DNA of 64,000 nucleotides, from the NCBI RefSeq assembly GCF_023283985.1, contig NZ_JAKIKU010000015.1:40475-104474 (forward strand), written 5' to 3'. The DNA comes from Shewanella electrodiphila. GTDB taxonomy: Bacteria > Pseudomonadota > Gammaproteobacteria > Enterobacterales > Shewanellaceae. The notes beneath the pieces were generated by a model that searched no databases, was not told where the DNA came from, and saw nothing but the letters and a program-made list of their open reading frames with translations. Each line of letters opens with the position of its first letter. Within the stretch, counting starts at the first letter, position 1. Positions 16,193 through 24,076 of this stretch are shown piece by piece. A program made the translations under genes and the position numbers.

Positions 16193-16447
16193 ATGAAAAC
16201 AAGTCTATTCAGCCCCCCTGCCCACGATGACTCTCAAGATCCAATAATCAAAGAGCAACTACGCCAATTTATAACCGCAGTCAGCAGATCTCATGCCTTT
16301 CAACTTGAGCGCCGATCGCTATTTCCAAAACATATAAAATTTGGCGATAACTCCATAGGATGGAAATTGAACGAAATACTTGCGTGGGTTCACTCTCGTC
16401 CAACAGTAAAATTTAACCAAGGTGAGGCTGATGATGGGGCAGCATAA
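16193..16447 (+). CDS. AlpA-like small HTH protein, third of four (84 aa)
   Basis: Paralogue of the gene at 15557-15817: both share SR-hydrophobic-AFQLER and a final (E/A)W(V)xSR motif (here VSRSHAFQLERRSLFPKHI and EILAWVHSRPTV). An RBS-like GAGG precedes the start. Two divergent copies of one regulator in tandem suggest duplication or acquisition followed by specialisation. It overlaps the next small gene by 14 bases. Confidence 0.8.
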   Translation: MKTSLFSPPAHDDSQDPIIKEQLRQFITAVSRSHAFQLERRSLFPKHIKFGDNSIGWKLNEILAWVHSRPTVKFNQGEADDGAA

Positions 16448-16679
16448 TCATAAGAGCGGAGCCAATAAAGAAACCAGACTTTGCCAACAGGTAGCTTCAA
16501 GCCACCAGCCAGAAGCTGTATTAAACAGTTCACAAATAGCGAAACGACTTGGAAGAAGCACAAAAACTATTGGCGCTTGGCTAAGATCGCCAAACAATAA
16601 TCTCAAAGCATTCAAGTGTGAAAATGAATGGCATGTTTATCAATCAGATTTTCAAAGTTGGGAACAATCGTCACACTAA
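16434..16679 (+). CDS. Small HTH protein, fourth of four (81 aa)
   Basis: ATG at 16434 is preferred because GAGG lies 6 bases upstream; ATG 16431 and GTG 16422 are in-frame alternatives. The C-terminal half carries a helix-turn-helix (LNSSQIAKRLGRSTKTIGAWLRSPNNNLKAF) and a short strand (EWHVYQSDFQSWEQ), an excisionase-like layout. The order AlpA-like/HTH is thus present twice in a row (15557+15814 and 16193+16434), which looks like a duplicated two-gene module. Confidence 0.75.
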   Translation: MGQHNHKSGANKETRLCQQVASSHQPEAVLNSSQIAKRLGRSTKTIGAWLRSPNNNLKAFKCENEWHVYQSDFQSWEQSSH

Positions 16680-16712
16680 CCTAAATAAGCACGCCTCAGG
16701 ATAAGCTTACAC

Positions 16713-16736
16713 ATATGGGCATTAAGTTGCCCATAT
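16713..16736 (+). terminator. Stem-loop after the AlpA-like operon
   Basis: ATATGGGCA and TGCCCATAT form a perfect 9-bp stem with a 6-base loop, followed by a T/A-rich tail, 34 bases after the last HTH gene. An in-frame ATG at 16715 lies inside the stem, which argues against that codon as the start of the following Gp2-like gene. Confidence 0.6.
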
Positions 16737-16879
16737 TTATATTATTAGTGACACAAGTTGGGCTGTTCTATCCACTTTTAACACCAATAAAATCGATAAA
16801 AGCCACCTCGAACGCTCTTTTAATCAAGCGTTTAAGAATAGGTGGTTATAATTTTTTAACTAGGTTTTTAAATATTATT

Positions 16880-17521
16880 ATGATGCTTTGCTTTAATGAA
16901 AGATTATTTACCAATAAGATCTTTAACTATTCAGCTTCTCTTCCACAAACTAAAGATGTTTGCCTAGGTGGCCGTGGGTGGAAAGTAATGCTCTTTGATA
17001 AGGGGATTAATTTAAACTTATTGAAGAAAGTCTATAACTGTTTTACTGGTTACCTTTCTAGACATTCAAAAGTACTCGCTATTCGCTTCGATATATCTCT
17101 AATAGACTCACCGAACAACAATAAAAAAGTAAGTAAAATTATGAGTAATATTAAGCAAAAACTAAACAAACATTATGGTTCTAAAATATCTTATGGCTGG
17201 GTTAGAGAACAAAATACTAATGCCGACAAATGTCATTATCATTGTTTTGTTCTATTAAATGGTCATAAAGCAAACACCTCTCATTGTACGTTCAAGTATG
17301 CACATCAAACGATAAAACTGTTCATTGATGTTAATATTCATTTTCCAGAATATTGCTACTACATGACGTTTCGTGGCAATTTTCGTAGCCAACAAGCCGC
17401 AATATATCGACTTAGCTACCTTGCTAAAAATGCTTCAAAAGAAACTATTCCATCACATACTAAAGGCTACTTTTTCAGTCGACCAAACGAAAACAAATTA
17501 AACCTATTTTCAAACTTATAA
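16880..17521 (+). CDS. Inovirus Gp2 / YagK-YfjJ-like protein of element B (about 213 aa)
   Basis: Paralogue of the minus-strand gene at 10741-11313. Shared blocks: AIRFD (LRFD in the other), YGWVREQNTNADKCHYHCFVLLNG with the H-x-H motif, YCYYMTFRGN and AIYRLSYLAKNASKE. An open frame extends up to 16715, but that start lies inside a stem-loop and the extra residues are unlike the family. I therefore place the start at ATG 16880 (or 16883), without a strong ribosome-binding site. Probably an element replication or mobilisation protein, with an HUH-like core as inference. Confidence 0.7.
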   Translation: MMLCFNERLFTNKIFNYSASLPQTKDVCLGGRGWKVMLFDKGINLNLLKKVYNCFTGYLSRHSKVLAIRFDISLIDSPNNNKKVSKIMSNIKQKLNKHYGSKISYGWVREQNTNADKCHYHCFVLLNGHKANTSHCTFKYAHQTIKLFIDVNIHFPEYCYYMTFRGNFRSQQAAIYRLSYLAKNASKETIPSHTKGYFFSRPNENKLNLFSNL

Positions 17522-17849
17522 ACCAAATATTTATATTTCTGTATTTTAAGGACAAAAAACGTTAAGCATTTGTTAACCGTCTTTAGTTTTGAGAGCTTTC
17601 AGAATAAATTGTGATCACGACGAAGTTAACCCTGTGTAATGACATAAATAAAAACAACTTAAAACCAATAACTTAATTAAATAAGTTAGTATTAAGTAGT
17701 ACGATGATCACAATTAACTGTCATCTGAGAAAGTAATAGTGATCACAATTAACTATTAGGAATTAAATATGATCACTATTTTATTATAGCTGCCATGAAG
17801 GGTTTTCTCTGCTTTCAAAAAGGAGTTGAAGAAATATAATTACAACCAA
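17522..17849. other. Intergenic region with repeated TGATCACAATT motifs
   Basis: No gene seen. TGATCACAATTAACT occurs twice exactly (17705-17719 and 17740-17754, 35 bases apart). TGATCACAATT occurs once inverted (17607-17617), and TGATCACTATT is a further near copy at 17770-17780. Clustered copies in both orientations suggest binding sites for a DNA-binding protein or a small origin/iteron region next to the Gp2-like gene. Confidence 0.5.
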
Positions 17850-18164
17850 TTACAAGTATGTATCAATAGAGTACCAGTAAATCAACGGTCTTGGGTAAAC
17901 GGAGCCGTCGAGTTGCTCAGGGTTGTACGTTTCTTTTAACTCATTCGCTTTACCAGCAGCATCGCCACTAAACATTTCATAAGCCCTATTTCTGAATTTA
18001 CCCTTTCATTTCTGCGCAATCGACATCATCAATGCCATACCCTGTAGTGGATCAGTAAATTTGGCCACATAGTCAGAACTCTAGAAATAAGGAAAGGTAA
18101 GTCTAATCGCATGTCTTGAAATTAGCCTCAATCCTGCTCTAGCTTGTTTTGGGGCAAAAACGTG
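17850..18164 (-). pseudogene. Decayed coding remnant, family not recognised
   Basis: One minus-strand frame reads through 105 codons with protein-like composition but two internal stops: HVFAPKQARAGLRLISRH ... (TAG) ... DPLQGMALMMSIAQK (TGA) KGKFRNRAYEMFSGDAAGK ... PRPLIYWYSIDTYL and then its natural stop at 17850-17852. Because the frame is kept on both sides of each stop, point mutations rather than frameshifts seem responsible. I cannot name the family. It shows that this part of element B contains degraded genes. Confidence 0.5.
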
Positions 18165-18308
18165 CTAGCCCTCTAACCCGTTTCTGGACAAAAGTTAGTT
18201 AGAACAACGACTCTAAAGGTTGCGAGCAGAATTTGTAAAAATATTGCAGCTCAATGGACTACTTAATAGTCTAAGAAACAAGAAACTTACTAGCAACCAT
18301 CAGCAAAA

Positions 18309-18869
18309 CTAACACCTTATCCATTTCTTCTTGGCCAGAGGAGAACGCTTAATCTGATTCTTCCTAGCTAATTCATTAATTGCTTTTGTAAACTCAGATT
18401 TAGATAATCCAAGTTGTTTCTGAAAGTTAGGGTCTAGTGGATGAGCTGACTTTAGGGCTTTAAGTATAATTTGTTCAGAGGTAGTCGCTTTCAGTTCAGA
18501 AGGTTCAACAATAGGTACAACATTATGCTCTCTGGTTCTAATACTTTGGTAAGCAGCACCTAATTGACCACACTGAAACTCAAATGCCGATATTAAACTT
18601 TCATCATTACTAAATAGCTCAAAATGAGTCGAGCCTAATTGCTTTTTATCCAATGCTAAGAGAACCCTCGAAAGGTAAGCAATAATGTAGAAGTCAGCTT
18701 GATTTTGTCCATTCGGATAATCGTTTAAGAATAAATAAAGAGATTTCTCGCAAACTAACTTAGCAGCATCTGATTTAGAAAAAACAAATACTTTATCAAC
18801 AACGGATGCTGCAATTTTATCAAGCTCTTTCAACCCAACATTCTCAGCATCGACAAAAATCATTTTCAT
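18309..18869 (-). CDS. PIN/NYN-like domain protein (186 aa)
   Basis: The first 110 residues fit a PIN-like ribonuclease fold: FVDAENVG with an early Asp, then NGQNQADFYIIAYLSRVL with a central acidic residue, then FSNDESLISAFEFQ with a late Asp. The C-terminal part (about 125-186) looks like a small helix-turn-helix (SKSEFTKAINELARKNQIKRS). No antitoxin-like partner is adjacent, so a VapBC pair is unlikely. It could cleave RNA as a defence effector, which is inference. It sits alone on the minus strand between a decayed gene and the Fic gene. Confidence 0.75.
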   Translation of the reverse strand: MKMIFVDAENVGLKELDKIAASVVDKVFVFSKSDAAKLVCEKSLYLFLNDYPNGQNQADFYIIAYLSRVLLALDKKQLGSTHFELFSNDESLISAFEFQCGQLGAAYQSIRTREHNVVPIVEPSELKATTSEQIILKALKSAHPLDPNFQKQLGLSKSEFTKAINELARKNQIKRSPLAKKKWIRC

Positions 18870-19138
18870 AGTTATCCAAGCTCCATTTGTTTAACGACGA
18901 GCAATAAGATTGCATATTTTACAGATGATTTCACATAAATTTTCGCACAGAAATCGTCAAAGAAATTGGCCAGATTAACTTAACCCACTACGGATAGAGC
19001 CAAACTGCATGGCTGATAATTTGAGCTGGATAGCAATAACCTACATAGATGTAAGAAGTTTTCATCGCCTGATTATCGCATGGCTGGTGGAGATGTCACT
19101 AAGTTGACTGTACCTATAGGAATACGCATTTTCTATAC

Positions 19139-19271
19139 ATGTTGATACTATCGACACAATCACCCATTTATCGCAATATATGTCGATTAAATTCAGTTTT
19201 ATAAACATGTTTGCTTTACATGTCGATTGAATCGACATAAGCTCACTGAACTATCTATTTATGTCGATATA
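19139..19271. promoter_or_regulatory. Array of ATGTCGATT inverted repeats upstream of the Fic gene
   Basis: A perfect palindrome ATGTCGATT-G-AATCGACAT lies at 19220-19238. Related sites are an imperfect palindrome TGTTGAT-ACT-ATCGACA at 19140-19156, a half-site TATGTCGATT at 19179-19188 and a half-site TATGTCGATAT at 19260-19270, the last just before the ribosome-binding site AGAAGG. Such an arrangement is typical of operators of autoregulated genes; the Fic protein itself has a C-terminal winged helix. Confidence 0.75.
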
Positions 19272-19287
19272 AGAAGGTTTTTTAAAC

Positions 19288-20415
19288 ATGAAATGGCAAG
19301 CTGACCAAGCATACAACCATTTGCCGCCCTTACCGCTAGACACTGAGCTAGGGGAAATGGCTGAAACCTTACCCATACTTAAAGCCTGTATTCCAGCCCG
19401 TGCCGCCCTTGCTGAATTAAAGCAAGCGGGTGAACTTCTGCCAAATCAAGGTTTGCTCATCAACTTACTGCCGCTACTTGAAGCGCAAGGCAGCAGCGAG
19501 ATTGAAAACATTGTCACCACTACCGACAAGCTATTTCAGTACGCCCAAGAGGACAGCCAAGCTGACCCTATGACTAAAGAGGCACTACGTTATCGCACCG
19601 CCCTTTACCAAGGCTTCACTGAACTAACCAGCAGACCATTGTGTATTACCACCGCACTAGAAATTTGTAGCACCATCAAATCTGTACAAATGAATATACG
19701 TAAAGTGCCTGGTACTAGCTTAACCAACCAAGCTACGGGACAAGTTATCTATACCCCACCAGCAGGCGAGACAGTTATTCGAGATCTACTTAGTAACTGG
19801 GAGGCCTTTTTACACAATCAAGATGATATAGACCCACTGATTAAAATGGCGATGACCCATTACCAGTTTGAAGCTATTCATCCTTTTATTGATGGTAATG
19901 GCCGTACTGGACGTGTACTCAATATTCTTTATCTTATTGACCAACAGTTGCTTAGTGCGCCTATCCTGTACCTAAGCCGTTATATCGTCGCTAACAAGCA
20001 AGATTATTACCGCTTACTGCTTAACGTGACCACTAAGCAAGATTGGCAAGCATGGATTATCTTTATGCTTAATGCTGTTGAACAAACTGCCAAGTGGACC
20101 ACCCATAAGATAGCCGCAGCCCGTGAGCTTATCGAGCATACCACTGAATATGTGCGTCAGCAGTTACCTAAAATTTATAGCCATGAGCTAGTACAAGTGA
20201 TTTTTGAGCAGCCTTATTGCCGCATTCAAAATCTGGTAGAAAACGGCTTAGCAAAACGTCAAACTGCCTCAGTCTACTTAAAACAGCTATGTGATATTGG
20301 TGTGTTACAAGAGGTGCAATCAGGGAAAGAGAAGCTATTTGTTCACCCTAAATTTGTTGACCTGATGACCCAAGACAGTAATCAATTCAGCCCGTACTTT
20401 ACCAATGAAAACTAA
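19288..20415 (+). CDS. Fic family protein with winged-helix C-terminus (375 aa)
   Basis: Fic enzymes transfer AMP or similar groups from nucleotides to target proteins. The 375-residue protein has a Fic_N domain, then an inhibitory-type motif SSEIEN (residues 69-74, fitting S/T-x3-E-N). The full catalytic motif HPFIDGNGRTGR is at 198-209, with all key residues (His, Phe, Asp, Gly-Asn, two Arg). The C-terminal region (about 285-360) reads as a winged helix (VENGLAKRQTASVYLKQLCDIGVLQEV) able to bind DNA, so the protein may repress its own promoter, where inverted repeats are found. GC content and codon use look higher than the flanking genes, suggesting independent acquisition. Target unknown. 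Confidence 0.9.
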   Translation: MKWQADQAYNHLPPLPLDTELGEMAETLPILKACIPARAALAELKQAGELLPNQGLLINLLPLLEAQGSSEIENIVTTTDKLFQYAQEDSQADPMTKEALRYRTALYQGFTELTSRPLCITTALEICSTIKSVQMNIRKVPGTSLTNQATGQVIYTPPAGETVIRDLLSNWEAFLHNQDDIDPLIKMAMTHYQFEAIHPFIDGNGRTGRVLNILYLIDQQLLSAPILYLSRYIVANKQDYYRLLLNVTTKQDWQAWIIFMLNAVEQTAKWTTHKIAAARELIEHTTEYVRQQLPKIYSHELVQVIFEQPYCRIQNLVENGLAKRQTASVYLKQLCDIGVLQEVQSGKEKLFVHPKFVDLMTQDSNQFSPYFTNEN

Positions 20416-20457
20416 AACCCAATGGCAAACAAACGACTAAAACAATGAATTTGAAAT

Positions 20458-20479
20458 GTGCAGGTAAGCTAACCTGCAC
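20458..20479 (+). terminator. Stem-loop terminator after the Fic gene
   Basis: GTGCAGGT/ACCTGCAC is a perfect 8-bp stem with a 6-base loop, 42 bases after the Fic stop, followed by AACAATTTTA. A likely weak Rho-independent terminator. Confidence 0.55.
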
Positions 20480-20560
20480 TAACAATTTTACCGAATAAGA
20501 ATGAGGATACTGTCAACTTATCTGAAATCGACAACTGAAGCTGTAAATTTTAGCCTTAAG

Positions 20561-20761
20561 CTAATTTCTGTACACAACTAACCTGCACCCATTGAGAAAA
20601 GAGCTATCACGTAGAGTTCGATAATGCTTAGCTTGTAGTAGATGACGGCCAAAGCTGAACAGATTGTTTACCACACCATTACAACTAAGAAACCGTTGAG
20701 CTTGGTCTTGAGATTTAAAGTTACGCATTTGCCTTTCCTGCTGTCGCGTCGGTTGGTGTGA
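20561..20761 (-). pseudogene. IS6-family transposase remnant (C-terminal fragment)
   Basis: A minus-strand frame of 66 codons ending at TAG 20561-20563 reads SHQPTRQQERQMRNFKSQDQ, then AQRFLSCNGVVNNLFSFGRH, then LLQAKHYRTLRDSSF. This is the recognisable C-terminal part of an IS6/IS26-type DDE transposase (THxPTRxRERxMRxFKS and the NLFxxGRH-like segment). A stop codon lies immediately upstream and no start, N-terminal domain or terminal inverted repeats were found. It lies about 80 bases from the leader-distal end of the CRISPR array. Confidence 0.75.
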
Positions 20762-20839
20762 TTACTCACATCGATTATTCTCATATAGAGCTGCAGAGTG
20801 TTTAACACTTGGGATTAATTCTTTTCTTGCTGCAAGCAA

Positions 20840-23800
20840 TTTCTAAGCTGACAGTGTGGCAGTGAACACCAATCTAAATCCGCGCTAAATTAATTAAACT
20901 TTCTAAGCTGCCTGTGCGGCAGTGAACCCCGCTAACTTTCTCACATCATCATTAGATTTCTAAGCTGCCTGTGCGGCAGTGAACAACCGCAATCGCTCAA
21001 CTTTCAAAACGTGAATTTTCTAAGCTGCCTGTGCGGCAGTGAACGTTCATGTTTTAGTCCTTTTTATAAACCTCTATTTCTAAGCTGCCTGTGCGGCAGT
21101 GAACGTTTATGGACTGAGTTAAACAATCAAGTAATCTTTCTAAGCTGCCTGTGCGGCAGTGAACAACTCGTGAAGTTGGTCTGGCGCATAGTTAAGTTTC
21201 TAAGCTGCCTGTGCGGCAGTGAACTCTATTTTGAATCAAAACGTGTTATCTAAATGTTTCTAAGCTGCCTGTGCGGCAGTGAACGATCTCCCATTTCAAA
21301 ACTTAGTGATTTAATTTTTCTAAGCTGCCTGTGCGGCAGTGAACCTGTAATGTCTGACTTTGAATTTAAGCCGTGTTTTCTAAGCTGCCTGTGCGGCAGT
21401 GAACTTTCATTAACAGCTTCGCGGATTACCGCTGCTTTTCTAAGCTGCCTGTGCGGCAGTGAACAACCAGTTTCAGAATCAGTTTTACATACAATATTTC
21501 TAAGCTGCCTGTGCGGCAGTGAACTGCTGGCGTGATTCATCTAAAGCGGCTTGCTTTTTCTAAGCTGCCTGTGCGGCAGTGAACCTTGGTGGCTTGGTAT
21601 CTGTGAGCATCTAGTTTTTCTAAGCTGCCTGTGCGGCAGTGAACTGTGAAGCTAATGAGTTCGAAATACACGGTGATTTCTAAGCTGCCTGTGCGGCAGT
21701 GAACAGGCTGACGAAAGTCGGCGACTTCGGCCTCGGTTTCTAAGCTGCCTGTGCGGCAGTGAACGAACGTGACAACAATATCCGCCGCGCGCTTGATTTC
21801 TAAGCTGCCTGTGCGGCAGTGAACAAAGAGGTGACGCGACACTGACTGATGCTGACTTTCTAAGCTGCCTGTGCGGCAGTGAACTCTTCAAATAATCGTT
21901 GTGAGAAAACCACAACTTTCTAAGCTGCCTGTGCGGCAGTGAACGACTCGGTTTAATTGCAATTACTACAGGGTCATTTCTAAGCTGCCTGTGCGGCAGT
22001 GAACGAATTTTAAAACTGAGAGTTGACCAACTTGAATTTCTAAGCTGCCTGTGCGGCAGTGAACCCTCATCAACACATGAGTCTTCATTATCAAGATTTC
22101 TAAGCTGCCTGTGCGGCAGTGAACTGAGTCTTTGCCGTCTGGGGCATCACTCGCACTTTCTAAGCTGCCTGTGCGGCAGTGAACGAACGTTGTTCGATAT
22201 TGCTGAATCATTTGGTTTTCTAAGCTGCCTGTGCGGCAGTGAACGTTAGACCACTATTAGCGGTTAATGGTGGTAATTTCTAAGCTGCCTGTGCGGCAGT
22301 GAACCGCACAGCTAACACGCGAAAAATACGATGATTTTTCTAAGCTGCCTGTGCGGCAGTGAACTATATGACAAGGCAGATGAGCAGGGGTTAGTATTTC
22401 TAAGCTGCCTGTGCGGCAGTGAACAACTCGTGATACATACGCAGGTTCCAGTTTATTTTCTAAGCTGCCTGTGCGGCAGTGAACAATAGATAAGATTCTG
22501 AAATTTTAACCTTAGATTTCTAAGCTGCCTGTGCGGCAGTGAACGTCTTGAATGAGGCGCATATCATTTTGCATTATTTCTAAGCTGCCTGTGCGGCAGT
22601 GAACGCATATTGTCAGTGGCAGTAGAGAACTCGTAATTTCTAAGCTGCCTGTGCGGCAGTGAACATGCCATAAGCGTAAAAATTCATGGCCCTGCTTTTC
22701 TAAGCTGCCTGTGCGGCAGTGAACTCGAACAAGTTATGTTCTTTCACCCCGTGATTTTTCTAAGCTGCCTGTGCGGCAGTGAACGGCACCACCAAAAGCG
22801 GTTAGCAATGATGCAATTTCTAAGCTGCCTGTGCGGCAGTGAACTAATGGATAAAGACACAGTTAAGGCCGTTGGCTTTCTAAGCTGCCTGTGCGGCAGT
22901 GAACCTCATGTTGGCCGCTGGTACAACAACGCTTATATTTCTAAGCTGCCTGTGCGGCAGTGAACGTTTTGTTGGTGTCTCTACGACTTCGCTGCCTTTT
23001 CTAAGCTGCCTGTGCGGCAGTGAACAGTCATTGAGTAAAGCAGCGTTTGAAGTGTCGTTTCTAAGCTGCCTGTGCGGCAGTGAACAAATAGCAGATAACC
23101 GAGGCTTTGAATTTGCATTTCTAAGCTGCCTGTGCGGCAGTGAACTACACGCGATACATACACAGGTTCTAGTTTATTTTCTAAGCTGCCTGTGCGGCAG
23201 TGAACAGATACGATTTGTATTCCAGCACGTACTTCACTTTCTAAGCTGCCTGTGCGGCAGTGAACCAATCTGTCAGCGAGTCTATGGGACGATGGTTTTT
23301 CTAAGCTGCCTGTGCGGCAGTGAACAACCAAACGGGTAGTAATTCGCTTATCTGCTTTTTCTAAGCTGCCTGTGCGGCAGTGAACGGTTCGATATCATCT
23401 ACAAGTCATAATTTCTATTTCTAAGCTGCCTGTGCGGCAGTGAACATCTGCAAGTTGCGCTAGAAAAGGTCATTGTATTTCTAAGCTGCCTGTGCGGCAG
23501 TGAACACCAAGGGCGGTTAGTTCACTTTCTGTCAGTTTTTCTAAGCTGCCTGTGCGGCAGTGAACCATAACGGGTATCGCAACAATGCGTATGAAGTTTT
23601 CTAAGCTGCCTGTGCGGCAGTGAACAGCTATTCGCGTGTTAAAACAACGTTTAGCGATTTCTAAGCTGCCTGTGCGGCAGTGAACCCGTGCTTACCGCTG
23701 GCAAAAAATGCCTAAATTTTCTAAGCTGCCTGTGCGGCAGTGAACATTAATTAATAGATCGTTGTAAGTGTCTGGCATTTCTAAGCTGCCTGTGCGGCAG

Positions 23801-23925
23801 TGAACTTTGCCCGTTGTTTTTGCATTGCCTTTTGAATTTTCTAAGCTGCCTGTGCGGCAGTGAACTCGCTCCACTGCTCTGGCGTGATTAACTGCGATTT
23901 CTAAGCTGCCTGTGCGGCAGTGAAC
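20840..23925 (-). CRISPR. Type I-F CRISPR array, 52 repeats and 51 spacers
   Basis: 28-bp repeats, on the plus strand starting TTTCTAAGCTGCC and ending GCGGCAGTGAAC, recur with a 60-base period. Starts are at 20840, 20900, then 20957 to 22877 and 22938 to 23898 in steps of 60. The repeat is the type I-F sequence in reverse, so crRNA is transcribed leftwards, giving the usual CTTAGAAA 5' handle after Cas6f cleavage at the CTGCC/GGCAG hairpin. All repeats looked identical except the leftmost (20840-20867), which carries changes in the hairpin (CTGACAGTGTGGCAG) and marks the old, leader-distal end. Spacers are 32 bases except one of 29 (20928-20956) and one of 33 (22905-22937). Confidence 0.98.
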
Positions 23926-24076
23926 AATAGATTACTTAAATAAAAGTAAGTTACAACAGGCAATAAGGTGAAATTGATCAATTTTACCTTATAAAAACAC
24001 CTTGATGTAACTTACTGTTTTACAATTGAAATTTTAAAGAGCATTAAAACATGGTTTTATTGAGTTAGGTTTTCCT
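23926..24076 (-). promoter_or_regulatory. CRISPR leader with nested palindromes
   Basis: An AT-rich 151-base stretch between cas6f and the first repeat of the array, the expected leader position. It contains a 28-base palindrome with one mismatched pair (23964-23991, centre AAATTGATCAATTT). This is flanked by an 11-bp inverted repeat AGTAAGTTACA (23945-23955) and TGTAACTTACT (24006-24016). The array promoter, spacer-integration signals and possibly the end of the cas transcript should lie here; I cannot assign bases to each. Confidence 0.75.

Noticed and set aside
16715..16879. N-terminal extension of the Gp2-like gene to ATG 16715
   Set aside because: That ATG is inside a perfect 9-bp stem-loop that looks like a terminator, and the extra residues do not resemble the paralogue.
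21011..23874. Several long frames across the CRISPR array on both strands (for example 21011-21253, 21254-21535, 22899-23339)
   Set aside because: They arise from the 60-base repeat period, which is a multiple of three, and consist of the translated repeat (FLSCLCGSE, VHCRTGSLE, SLPHRQLR) alternating with spacers.
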